64,000 nt of DNA. Origin: JBDIAG01 sp963835085 (GTDB lineage: Bacteria > Actinomycetota > Actinomycetes > Actinomycetales > CAWJMD01). Made by a program: the position numbers and the translations under genes. The stretch covers positions 1,798,001-1,862,000 of the forward strand of contig CAWIED010000001.1 in the NCBI GenBank assembly GCA_963835085.1, given 5' to 3'. This document shows positions 54,355-62,235 of this stretch, piece by piece (within the stretch, counting starts at the first letter, position 1; each line of letters begins with the position of its first letter). The notes under the pieces were generated by a model. The model saw nothing but the letters and a program-made list of their open reading frames with translations. It searched no databases and was not told where the DNA came from.

Positions 54355-55926
54355 GTGGGTATGCGCGAAGAGCGTGTCGACGTCGCCATCATCGGAGCCG
54401 GACTCTCGGGCATCGGCGCCGCCCACCGGCTGCAGACGGTGCTGCCCGAGCTCAGCTACACGATCCTCGAGATGCGCGACCGGCTCGGTGGCACCTGGGA
54501 TCTGTTCCGCTACCCGGGAGTGCGGGCCGATTCCGACATGTACACCCTCGGTTACGTCTTCAAACCCTGGACGGACGACACGACCCTGCCCGACGGCTCC
54601 GCCATTCTGGGGTATGTGCAGGAGTTGGCTTCTGAACGGAGCATCGACAAGCACATTCACTACTCGAGTCGCGTGATCTCCGCCGACTTCGACACCTCCA
54701 CCGCACGCTGGACTCTGATCGTCGGCGCCACCGAAAGCACTCCCGAGCACCGCGTTTCGGCAAAGTTTCTGTATTCGTGCGCGGGCTACTACGACTACGA
54801 CAATCCTTACACCCCTCAGTTCTCTGGCCTGGAGACCTTCGAAGGCCAGCTGCTCCATCCGCAGTTCTGGCCCGCCGACGCCGACTACGCGGGCAAGCAA
54901 GTGGCCGTGATCGGTTCCGGGGCAACGGCTGTCACGCTCGTGCCGGCGATGCTCAGCGGGCCGGGAGCTGCCGCGCACGTCACCATGGTGCAGCGCAGCC
55001 CGACCTGGATCGGGGCGTTGCCGGCCAAGGACGCCGTCGGGCGACGGATCAGGTCGATACTCCCCGAGCAGGCTGCATATCGCGTGATACGCCTCAAGAA
55101 TCTCGCCTTCTCCATCGGCTTTTACGAGTACTGCAGGCGCCTGCCCGGCTCTGCCGCAAAGTTCTTGCAGTCGCGGGCGGCCGCCCAACTCGGCGACCGG
55201 GAGCTGGTGACACAGCACTTCACCCCCAGCTACAACCCTTGGGATCAGCGGCTGTGCGCGACGCCCGACGCGGACATCTTTCGCGTCATTCGCCAAGGCA
55301 GAGCCGACGTCGTCACGGGTCGGCTCGAGGGTTTCGTGCCTGAGGGACTTCGCCTGACCTCGGGCGACGTGGTGCCGGCAGACATCGTGGTCACCGCCAC
55401 CGGGCTGCGGCTGTTGCCTCTCGGCGGAGTCGCCCTGTCCGTGGACGGCGCACCCGTGGACCTGTCCCAGCAGTACGTCTGGCGAGGCGGGCTCATGACG
55501 GGGTTGCCGAACTTCGCCTTCGCCATGGGCTATTCGAACAACTCCTGGACGCTGCGCGCAGATCTCACGCACCGGCTGGTCTGCCGGGTGCTCAGGTACC
55601 TGCGCCGGAAGCACTACGACGCCGTGGTGCCGCGGCCGCGTGGCCGGCTGACGCCGGGCCCGATCTTGAACCTCACGTCCGGCTACGTTCAGCGTTCGAT
55701 CGAGAGCTTTCCGCACCTGGGCCAACGCAGCCCCTGGCGGGTGCGCCGGAACTACGTCCTCGATGCCATCAGCACGTTGTTCGGCCGCCTCGACCGCGAG
55801 CTGGTGCCGGTGCCCGCTACCGGCGCGACGTCACCGCTGCCCCAGCGACCCGCTCTGGCTACCTGGGCGAACCGTCTTCCCAGCCCGTCATTCCTTGAGC
55901 GGCGTCAACCACATCGACTGGTATGA
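54355..55926 (+). CDS. Flavin-containing (Baeyer-Villiger type) monooxygenase
   Basis: About 523 residues. FAD motif VAIIGAGLSGIGAA at the N-terminus, LGGTWDLFRYPGVRADSDM (the GGTW and YPG segments of flavin monooxygenases), second Rossmann motif VAVIGSGATAV for NADPH, and C-terminal ATGLRLLPLG. It oxygenates ketones, sulfides or amines; substrate unknown. GTG 54355 is chosen because AAGGAG lies 9 bases upstream; ATG 54361 is the alternative. Its last 39 bases overlap the end of the convergent GH13 gene. Confidence 0.9.
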   Translation: MGMREERVDVAIIGAGLSGIGAAHRLQTVLPELSYTILEMRDRLGGTWDLFRYPGVRADSDMYTLGYVFKPWTDDTTLPDGSAILGYVQELASERSIDKHIHYSSRVISADFDTSTARWTLIVGATESTPEHRVSAKFLYSCAGYYDYDNPYTPQFSGLETFEGQLLHPQFWPADADYAGKQVAVIGSGATAVTLVPAMLSGPGAAAHVTMVQRSPTWIGALPAKDAVGRRIRSILPEQAAYRVIRLKNLAFSIGFYEYCRRLPGSAAKFLQSRAAAQLGDRELVTQHFTPSYNPWDQRLCATPDADIFRVIRQGRADVVTGRLEGFVPEGLRLTSGDVVPADIVVTATGLRLLPLGGVALSVDGAPVDLSQQYVWRGGLMTGLPNFAFAMGYSNNSWTLRADLTHRLVCRVLRYLRRKHYDAVVPRPRGRLTPGPILNLTSGYVQRSIESFPHLGQRSPWRVRRNYVLDAISTLFGRLDRELVPVPATGATSPLPQRPALATWANRLPSPSFLERRQPHRLV

Positions 55927-57861
55927 ACCAAGCGTCACTCCGTCGTCGGTGCGGATGGGACCCATCCCCAGATGGTCTTGCATCGAGGTGGGCTCGAGCC
56001 CCTGCTGCCGGATCCACCACGAGGGCACCCAGCGAGCCTGCTCCATCACGTTGTGCAGGCACAGCAGCGTGCCCACCGGATTGTGTTGCACCACGGCGAA
56101 CACGCCGGAGTCCGGAGTCTCCACCACGTGTGAGGCATACCGGGCGTGCAGGTTCGGCAGGCTCGCGCGCACGTGTGCCAGCCGACGCAGGCCCGCCCAG
56201 ATCCGTTGCTCCGGCGAGGGCGCCTGCTCGCCCGTGGAGTTCTCGATCAGCTCCACCCGCTGCCAATCGAGGGGCGGCCGGTGCGCCCACCGATTGTCGT
56301 CGGCATGAACGCGATCGTCGCCCCAGTGTGCATCGTTGAGGGCGCCGATCTCGTCTCCCGACCAGATCATCGGGATGCCGCCGAAGCCCATGACGATCGC
56401 GTAGGCCAGCAGCACCCGGCGCACCGCCAGGTCGATCTCGGAGTCGTTCGCGGTGGCCTCGGCCTCGCCCAGGCCCACCAGGCTCGCCGTGGTTCCTGAG
56501 ATGCGCCGGTCGCCGGTGAACGGGTTGTATCGAAACACCAGGCCATCTGCGAATGACCCCGCGAAATCGCCGGAATAGAAGTCGGAGAGAAAGCCGCGAT
56601 GGCCGTGGCCCGTCACGCCGACAGCGCCCGCATCACGATCTTCGATGGCCCAGGCGATGTCGTCGTGATTGCGCACATAGGTGACCCAGGTGCTCGACGC
56701 CGGAATCGCAGGAATGCGGGCCAGAGCCCTCGCCGCCAGACGTGCATCGCGGCTGGCCAGCATCGACCAGATATGCACCATGAGTGCGTTGTGGTAGGCG
56801 AGATCACTCAGCTTCCCGAAATGTGATCCGGTGCCCAGCAGGGCCGGGGCGTCGTCGGGGCGCACGATCGGCTCGGCCAGGAAGATCACTGCCGGGCAAG
56901 CGATCCGAACCACAGTGCGCAATGCCTGGACGATCGAGTGCACCTCGGGTTGGTTCTGACACGTGGTTCCTAGTCTTTTCCACAAGAAACCGAGGGCATC
57001 GAGCTGCACGACCTCCACGCCGAGGTTCGCCAGATAGCAGCTGACCTCCGCCAGCTCGATGAGCACGTCGGGGTTGTCCCAGGCCAGATCCCATTCATAG
57101 TCGTGGAACGTCGTCCAGACCCATCCGTCGAGTTCCTCGTCGTACGTGAAGGCGCTCGGCGCGAATCCCGGAGACACTGCCGTCAAGGTGGCTTCGAACT
57201 CGTCCGGCTCCGTGCGATCGGGATAGATATGAAAGTACTTTCGATAATGCCGATCTCCGGCGCGGGCCGCGGTCGCCCATGCGTGCTCACGGGCAACGTA
57301 GCCGAGCGTCAGGTGGGTGCCGACGCAGATCCCGGCCTCACGCAGCCGAGTGGTCAAGGCGCGCAGATCGTCGGCCGTGCCTAGCTCCGTCCTGACGGCA
57401 CGATGGTCTGCCACCGCATACCCATCGTCGTCGGGAGCGGGACGCGGCTTCAGCAGCGGCCGCAGATGCAGGTAGGTGACGCCGAGGCGCCGCAGGTGCT
57501 CCACCCGCTCCGCCACCCCGGCCAGACCGGCGTCTGCGCCCGCGAAGCGTTCGGCGTACGCGGCGTAGCCCACCATGGCCGGTTGCTCGAACCAGTCCGG
57601 CTCCAGCACGCGCCGGGCGTCGAGGGCATGCAGGTCGTCGGGACGGTCTGCAAAGGCCCGCACTGCGGCCAGCAGCGCGCGCCCGGCCACCTCGTCGGGA
57701 TCGGGATACAGCTCCCCCACCGCCTCGCGCAGATCCGCCCACCACCGCTGCGCCCGCAGCACGAATTGCTCGCGGCGATGTAGCGGGAGGTCGCTCAACG
57801 CATCCGCGATCCGGGCACGGAGTGCTTGAGGGACGGCGGTGGGGATCTTGTCGGCCGGCAT
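55888..57861 (-). CDS. Amylosucrase-like GH13 enzyme with altered region I
   Basis: 657 residues, same length and layout as amylosucrase (GH13_4). Catalytic residues line up: nucleophile Asp288 in VVQLDALGFLWK, acid/base Glu330 in FLAEPIVRPDD, and His399-Asp400 in YVRNHDDIAW. The GYAVADHRAVRTELGT segment is also present. Region I (residues 177-195) is not: where the family has Asp, Asn and His (DFxxNH), this protein has His183, Gly187 and Tyr188. It may therefore use another substrate or be slow. ATG 57861; divergent from the globin gene. Confidence 0.85.
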   Translation of the reverse strand: MPADKIPTAVPQALRARIADALSDLPLHRREQFVLRAQRWWADLREAVGELYPDPDEVAGRALLAAVRAFADRPDDLHALDARRVLEPDWFEQPAMVGYAAYAERFAGADAGLAGVAERVEHLRRLGVTYLHLRPLLKPRPAPDDDGYAVADHRAVRTELGTADDLRALTTRLREAGICVGTHLTLGYVAREHAWATAARAGDRHYRKYFHIYPDRTEPDEFEATLTAVSPGFAPSAFTYDEELDGWVWTTFHDYEWDLAWDNPDVLIELAEVSCYLANLGVEVVQLDALGFLWKRLGTTCQNQPEVHSIVQALRTVVRIACPAVIFLAEPIVRPDDAPALLGTGSHFGKLSDLAYHNALMVHIWSMLASRDARLAARALARIPAIPASSTWVTYVRNHDDIAWAIEDRDAGAVGVTGHGHRGFLSDFYSGDFAGSFADGLVFRYNPFTGDRRISGTTASLVGLGEAEATANDSEIDLAVRRVLLAYAIVMGFGGIPMIWSGDEIGALNDAHWGDDRVHADDNRWAHRPPLDWQRVELIENSTGEQAPSPEQRIWAGLRRLAHVRASLPNLHARYASHVVETPDSGVFAVVQHNPVGTLLCLHNVMEQARWVPSWWIRQQGLEPTSMQDHLGMGPIRTDDGVTLGSYQSMWLTPLKE

Positions 57862-57923
57862 TGCTCTATCTCAGCATCAAGTCCGCGTCGGCATCGGTTT
57901 GTGTCGGCTGTCAAGATTGAGCG

Positions 57924-58334
57924 GTGAGCACCCCACAAGCGCAGACCTTCTACGACGCGGTCGGTGGACACGAGACCTTCCGAGCTCTCGTGCATCGCTT
58001 CTACGTCGGAGTCGCAGATGATCCCGAGCTGCGGGCGATGTATCCCGAGCAGGATCTAGGCCCGGCAGAGGTACGACTGCGGATGTTCCTGGAGCAGTAC
58101 TGGGGCGGGCCGACCACCTACAGCCAACAGCGGGGTCATCCCCGGCTGCGGATGAGGCACCTCCCGTACGCCGTCACACCCACCATGCGGGACCACTGGC
58201 TGCGGCATATGCGGGTGGCCGTCGACGAGCTTCAGCTACCTCCGGCATACGAGATGATGTTGTGGGACTACCTGTTCAACGCCGCCCAGGCCATGGTGAA
58301 CACGTTGGAGGAACCGGGCCCGGCCCGGGTCTGA
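57924..58334 (+). CDS. glbO: Group II truncated haemoglobin (trHbO)
   Basis: 136 residues by the GTG start at 57924. TFYDAVGGHETFRALVHRFY, PEQDLGPAEVRLRMFLEQYWGGPTTYSQQRGHPRLRMRHLPYA with the proximal His, and HWLRHMRVAVDEL are typical of actinobacterial trHbO, which handles oxygen, NO or peroxide. No Shine-Dalgarno sequence is visible; CAAGAT lies 6 bases upstream, compatible with a leaderless start. Confidence 0.95.
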   Translation: MSTPQAQTFYDAVGGHETFRALVHRFYVGVADDPELRAMYPEQDLGPAEVRLRMFLEQYWGGPTTYSQQRGHPRLRMRHLPYAVTPTMRDHWLRHMRVAVDELQLPPAYEMMLWDYLFNAAQAMVNTLEEPGPARV

Positions 58335-58413
58335 AGAGCCCCATAGGGCCAATGCCGTTCGGTTAAGGTTCGGAGGTAGGTGTCAACCCGGCCTTCGGGG
58401 TTGCGTCTGGCGA

Positions 58414-58430
58414 GGAAGGCGCGCCCTTCC
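58414..58430 (+). terminator. Hairpin downstream of glbO
   Basis: ggaagg / ccttcc, a perfect 6-bp stem with loop cgcgc, 80 bases past the globin stop. A second GC-rich hairpin (aacccg-gcctt-cggggtt) lies at 58385-58402. Either could end the globin transcript. Confidence 0.45.
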
Positions 58431-58484
58431 ATTACAGTCTTTCCGGATTGCTGAGGCGATCTTCCAGATAAGACCCTGCCCTGA

Positions 58485-58845
58485 GTGCCGACCGCGGATA
58501 CAACGCGGACGGCACCACCGAATGACCCCGACCCCTGCTCCAGCGCTCAACGGGTGCCAACCGCGGCAACTTCACCGCGAACGGCACCACTCACCGACTC
58601 CAACCCGAACTCCAGCGCTCAACCGGGTGCCAACCGCGGCACATACACCGCGGACGGCACCACCGAATGACCCCGACCCCTGCTCTAGCGGTCAACCCAG
58701 TGCCAACCGCGGCAACTTCACCGCAGACGGCACCACTCAACGACTCCAACCCGAGCTCCGGCGCTCAACCGGGTGCCAACCGCGGCAACTTTCACCGCGG
58801 ACGGCACCACCCAGCGACTCTGGACCGTGAGGGGTCGAGTGCGGC
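58485..58845 (+). repeat. Hairpin family D tandem array, five units
   Basis: Units begin with gtgcc at 58485, 58554, 58627, 58700 and 58773, giving steps of 69, 73, 73 and 73. Each opens with an imperfect hairpin (gtgccaaccgcgg, 8-base loop, ccgcggacggcac). Tails alternate between two types (gaatgaccccgacccctgct and cgactccaacccgaactcc), so the higher-order unit is about 146 bases. A single related hairpin is at 21722. Not a CRISPR array: there are no unique spacers. Confidence 0.9.
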
Positions 58846-58878
58846 ATCTGCCGGACTGGGAGGGGCCGGTTTCTGCCG

Positions 58879-58915
58879 CTATGACAATGCCCCGCCGGGC
58901 GGGGCATTGCCATAG
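58879..58915. repeat. Palindromic element family A, copy 3
   Basis: ctatgacaatgcccc, loop gccgggc, ggggcattgccatag, followed by cgccgaaa as in the other copies. One mismatch between the arms. Confidence 0.9.
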
Positions 58916-58990
58916 CGCCGAAAAAGTCCCTGGCCCGTGGCTCTCGAAACCACCCTTTGCGGAAGACCCGGGCAAACTGCGGCTTCCACT

Positions 58991-59090
58991 CGCCCGGCGC
59001 CACCTGCCTACGCCCGGCGCCACCTGCCTACGCCCGGCGCCACCTGCCTACGCCCGGCGCCACCTGCCTACGCCCGGCTCCGCCCGGCCC
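58991..59090 (+). repeat. 20-bp tandem repeat, four perfect units plus a partial fifth
   Basis: cgcccggcgccacctgccta is repeated without change at 58991, 59011, 59031 and 59051, then decays in cgcccggctccgcccggccc. The 20-base step is not a multiple of three, so it is not coding. Perfect identity points to recent expansion by slippage. Confidence 0.95.
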
Positions 59091-59315
59091 GCCTGTCGCA
59101 CGGTTCCGCCCCCCACCCCTGGGCTGCCCACGCGTCGCTGAGCTGGCCATGGGTCGTTGACCCGCCGGGCCTCGTCGACGGGCTGGCCCCGTCTGTGGCT
59201 GGGTTAGCTGGATTGATCTTGATACCCACACCAGACGACTAACGGAACGGCATTGCCCATAGGGCCTCGCCCGTTCGGGGCAACCATGATTTGTCCGTCT
59301 GCCCGTGCCGGGCAT

Positions 59316-59321
59316 TAGCCT
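59316..59321 (+). promoter_or_regulatory. -10 box, leaderless promoter of the alpha-glucosidase gene
   Basis: TAGCCT ends exactly 6 bases before the GTG at 59328; no Shine-Dalgarno sequence is present. Confidence 0.5.
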
Positions 59322-59327
59322 TTCGGT

Positions 59328-60998
59328 GTGACCTCCCCTTTCAACAACGCCTCTCCCGCCGTGCCCGAATGGTGGCGCAGCGCCGTCATCTACCAGGTCT
59401 ATCCGCGATCGTTCGCCGACTCTGACGGCGACGGCATGGGCGACCTGCCAGGCATCACCTCCAAGCTCGGCTATCTCGCCGACCTGGGGATCGACGCGGT
59501 GTGGTTGTCGCCGTTCTACTCCTCCCCCCAGGCCGACGCCGGCTACGACGTCGCCGACTACCGCGAGATCGACCCCTCGTTCGGCACCCTTGCCGACGCC
59601 GACGCCCTGGTGGATACCGCTCATGAGGCCGGGCTCAAGGTCATCGTCGACCTGGTGCCGAACCACACCTCCGATGAGCACGCCTGGTTCGCGGCCGCTT
59701 TGGCGGCTGCCCCAGGTTCGCCGGAGCGCGCCCGCTACCACTTCAGGGACGGCAGGGGCGCCGACGGTGAACTGCCGCCCAACAACTGGAAGTCGGTGTT
59801 CGGCGGTAGCGCGTGGCAGCGAGTGACGCGTGTCGACAGCACTCCTGAACAGTGGTACCTGCACCTGTTCGACAGCAAGCAGCCCGACCTCAACTGGGAC
59901 AACCCAGAGGTGCGCGAGGAGTTCCACGACATCCTCAGGTTCTGGCTCGAGCGGGGCGTCGACGGCTTCCGGGTGGATGTGGCGCACGGCCTCATCAAAG
60001 CGGCCGGCCTTCCAGACTCCACCTCCGGCGAAGACCCGGACCTGCTGCATGGTCACAACCCGTTTCACCGTGAGCCGTTCTGGGATCAGGACGGTGTACA
60101 CGACATCTACCGCGGCTGGAACGCCGTGCTGGGCGAGTACGCCGGCGACCGCATGATGGTGGCCGAGGCGTGGGTGCAGCCGGCCGAGCGGCTGGCGCTC
60201 TACCTGCGCTCGGACGAGTTCAGCCAGGCGTTCAACTTCCCGTTCCTCGAAGCGCCGTGGACGGCGGATGCCCAGCGCAGCGTGATCGCCGAGTCGTTGG
60301 CCGCAGACCGGGCCGTGGGCGCTCCCACCACCTGGGTGCTGAGCAACCACGACGTGGTGCGGCACGCCACCCGGCTCGCACTGCCGATGGACGCCGATCG
60401 CCCCAACGGCATCGGCCCCGACGACGCCCAGCCCGACGCCGAACTCGGCCTTCGTCGCGCCCGGGCCGCCACACTCATGATGTTGGCCCTGCCAGGCTCG
60501 GCCTACCTCTACCAAGGTGAGGAACTGGGGCTACCCGAGCACACGACCCTGCCCGCGCAGGTACGGCAGGATCCCACCTACTTCCGGCACAACGGCACCG
60601 TCATGGGCCGTGACGGTTGCCGGATTCCCCTGCCGTGGGTGGCCGGTGCGCCCGGCCTGGGGTTCGGCCCGAGCGAGCAGACCTGGCTGCCGCAGCCCGA
60701 CTCCTATGCCCCGTTGGCCGCCGACGTGCAGGCGGGTGTCAAGGGCTCGACCCTCGAGCTCTACCGGGCCGCTCTGGCCGGACGCCGAGCCCGCTCGCTC
60801 GGTCTCGGCGAACTCGCGTGGGTCGACGGTTTCGGTTCTGACACAGTCGCTTTCGAGAACAACGGACTCGTTTGCGTGACCAATTTCGGCGCTGCCTCGG
60901 TCGTCCTACCGGCCCAGGCGGACATTGTGCTGGCCTCCGGCGACCTGGCCGACGATGCGTTGGGTACCGATCAGACCGTCTGGTTCACCCGCGACTGA
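59328..60998 (+). CDS. Alpha-glucosidase (GH13, oligo-1,6-glucosidase group)
   Basis: 556 residues. All four GH13 regions are intact: DLVPNHTS (I), GFRVDVAHG with the nucleophile Asp (II), VAEAW with the acid/base Glu (III), and LSNHDVVR (IV). The start WWRSAVIYQVYPRSFADSDGDGMGDLPGI and the QPDLNWDNPEVR segment place it with the alpha-1,4/1,6-glucosidases that release glucose from maltose, isomaltose or sucrose-like sugars. No signal peptide, so it acts in the cytoplasm. Complements malQ and ppgK. Single gene ending at a strong hairpin. Confidence 0.93.
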   Translation: MTSPFNNASPAVPEWWRSAVIYQVYPRSFADSDGDGMGDLPGITSKLGYLADLGIDAVWLSPFYSSPQADAGYDVADYREIDPSFGTLADADALVDTAHEAGLKVIVDLVPNHTSDEHAWFAAALAAAPGSPERARYHFRDGRGADGELPPNNWKSVFGGSAWQRVTRVDSTPEQWYLHLFDSKQPDLNWDNPEVREEFHDILRFWLERGVDGFRVDVAHGLIKAAGLPDSTSGEDPDLLHGHNPFHREPFWDQDGVHDIYRGWNAVLGEYAGDRMMVAEAWVQPAERLALYLRSDEFSQAFNFPFLEAPWTADAQRSVIAESLAADRAVGAPTTWVLSNHDVVRHATRLALPMDADRPNGIGPDDAQPDAELGLRRARAATLMMLALPGSAYLYQGEELGLPEHTTLPAQVRQDPTYFRHNGTVMGRDGCRIPLPWVAGAPGLGFGPSEQTWLPQPDSYAPLAADVQAGVKGSTLELYRAALAGRRARSLGLGELAWVDGFGSDTVAFENNGLVCVTNFGAASVVLPAQADIVLASGDLADDALGTDQTVWFTRD

Positions 60999-61006
60999 CG
61001 CGGTGT

Positions 61007-61042
61007 GCGGCAGTCGGATCGAGCTAGCGATCCGACTGCCGC
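61007..61042. terminator. Bidirectional terminator hairpin
   Basis: Perfect 15-bp stem (gcggcagtcggatcg / cgatccgactgccgc) with a 6-base loop between the convergent alpha-glucosidase gene and the 210-residue gene. Confidence 0.8.
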
Positions 61043-61063
61043 GGACCCGACCGGCGAGGTTCG

Positions 61064-61696
61064 TCAGCCCAAAAGGGCCGGACGACACAGCACGAAACCT
61101 GCGGGACTGCTCAGCCGCGTCCACGGGCCCACTGTATGCACCGAGAGGGTGGCTCCGATGAGGAAGCCAAGGGTGTGGGCGGCGAAGCCGGCCCCCGTGG
61201 GCACGTCGGCGCGGCCGGGCAGCGGCCGGCCCCAGACCTTGGCCCGCAAGGTGGCAACCGCCGCCGATCCGGACCCCTCCCCCGCCCCGAGGGCGATCTC
61301 GGCGATGCCGTCGCTCGCGGCTCGGCGTAGATCGTCCACCGCCACCGGGTCTGCGGGCAGCCAACCCGTGCGGGGAGGCAGCACTCCGGCCCAGGACACA
61401 TGCAGCTGCTGAGGAGGCACCGGCAATCGATTGCCGTTCTCCGCGCGAGCGAGCCGGTCGGTCACCGCGCTGATCGGCACCACGGCATCCACGTCGCTCG
61501 GCTCGGCCAACGCTAGCGTGCGCAACCCCAGGACGGTGGGGCCACCACTGCCCGACAGCACGCAGACGTACACAGCCGCAACGGTTCCCGTACCGACGAT
61601 GCGACAGGCGGCGCCCGGGTCGAGCCGGGCCGCCCGGGCGAGCAAGATGGCCAGATCGTGCGCGGTCTCGGCGTCGGCCAGCTCCCAGTGGCTCAT
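61064..61696 (-). CDS. Protein of unknown function linked to a thioesterase
   Basis: 210 residues; I do not recognise a family with certainty. It begins MSHWELADAETAHDLAILLARAARLDP and has no signal peptide or clear motif; Ala/Gly/Leu rich with a conserved-looking AAHTLGFLIGATLSVHTVGPW near the end. The ATG overlaps the thioesterase stop by 4 bases, so the two are translationally coupled and probably work together. The open frame to 62185 is an antiparallel artefact of the thioesterase gene. Confidence 0.75.
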   Translation of the reverse strand: MSHWELADAETAHDLAILLARAARLDPGAACRIVGTGTVAAVYVCVLSGSGGPTVLGLRTLALAEPSDVDAVVPISAVTDRLARAENGNRLPVPPQQLHVSWAGVLPPRTGWLPADPVAVDDLRRAASDGIAEIALGAGEGSGSAAVATLRAKVWGRPLPGRADVPTGAGFAAHTLGFLIGATLSVHTVGPWTRLSSPAGFVLCRPALLG

Positions 61697-62175
61697 ACCC
61701 CTCCCTTGGCCTCTCGGGCGCGCCGACGCAGCGCGACGGGTCCGTCGTGCCAGCGGGCGAACTGGGCCCGGTCGGCCTCGGTAATGCGTCGAGGCCGGTT
61801 GCGTTCCAGGTCGAAGGCCACCATGGTCGACTCCGCGCGGGCGTACACGATGGGTGCATTGGCATATTCGCCCTCGTCGTCGAGCACCTCGTAGCACATC
61901 TCGAACGACGCGCCGGCGACATCGCTGACCCACAGGTCGATGGCCACCGGAGCCGGCCGGTAGTGCAGCGGACGCAGGTAGTCGATCTCGTGCCGGGCTA
62001 CGAGCAGTCCCGTGGCGAGCAGGTCGCCGCCGTCGTCGGAGTCGTGGCCGTGAAAGGCCAGTACCCGGGCGTCTTCGAGCAATCTGAGGAACTGCACGTT
62101 GTTGACGTGCCCGTACGCGTCCATGTCGGACCAGCGGAGCGGAGTCATGAACCGTTGGCGTGCCACGGTTCCCAT
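61693..62175 (-). CDS. Acyl-CoA thioesterase (hotdog fold, 4HBT family)
   Basis: 160 residues. RWSDMDAYGHVNNVQFLRLLEDAR is the 4-hydroxybenzoyl-CoA thioesterase type active-site segment (Asp and HVNN). It hydrolyses acyl-CoA thioesters; chain preference is unknown. ATG 62175 has AAGGTG about 8 bases upstream. Sits 60 bases downstream of hrpA on the same strand and overlaps the next gene by 4 bases. Confidence 0.9.
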   Translation of the reverse strand: MGTVARQRFMTPLRWSDMDAYGHVNNVQFLRLLEDARVLAFHGHDSDDGGDLLATGLLVARHEIDYLRPLHYRPAPVAIDLWVSDVAGASFEMCYEVLDDEGEYANAPIVYARAESTMVAFDLERNRPRRITEADRAQFARWHDGPVALRRRAREAKGGV

Positions 62176-62235
62176 CTTGGCGCACCTTGTCTCGGCTGGT
62201 GGCCCATCGACACTCCCACCTCGAACGAGAACATC

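Larger units (their letters stand above)
58338..59266. repeat. Repeat island bounded by imperfect 22-bp inverted repeats
   Basis: gccccatagggccaatgccgttc (58338-58360, written here as two halves of one arm) and gaacggcattgcccatagggcc (59245-59266) pair at about 19 of 22 positions and enclose 929 bases. Inside are terminator-like hairpins near 58384-58430, the 73-bp family D array, family A copy 3 and a 20-bp array. Open frames exist only because the repeats are GC-rich; none has a start site or protein-like composition. The arms resemble the two halves of the family A palindrome. Confidence 0.55.

Noticed and set aside
51326..54676. Plus-strand open frame of 1116 codons
   Set aside because: It is antisense to the acyl-CoA oxidase and dinB2 genes, which have full family motifs; the frame is open only because of high GC.
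58485..58845. CRISPR array
   Set aside because: The 73-bp units have no unique spacers, the repeated part is the whole unit, and no cas genes are present.
58522..58915. Repetitive open frames with PNDPDPCSS-like units over the 73-bp array
   Set aside because: No ribosome site, several frames open equally, and the 73-base step is not a multiple of three, so each unit changes frame.
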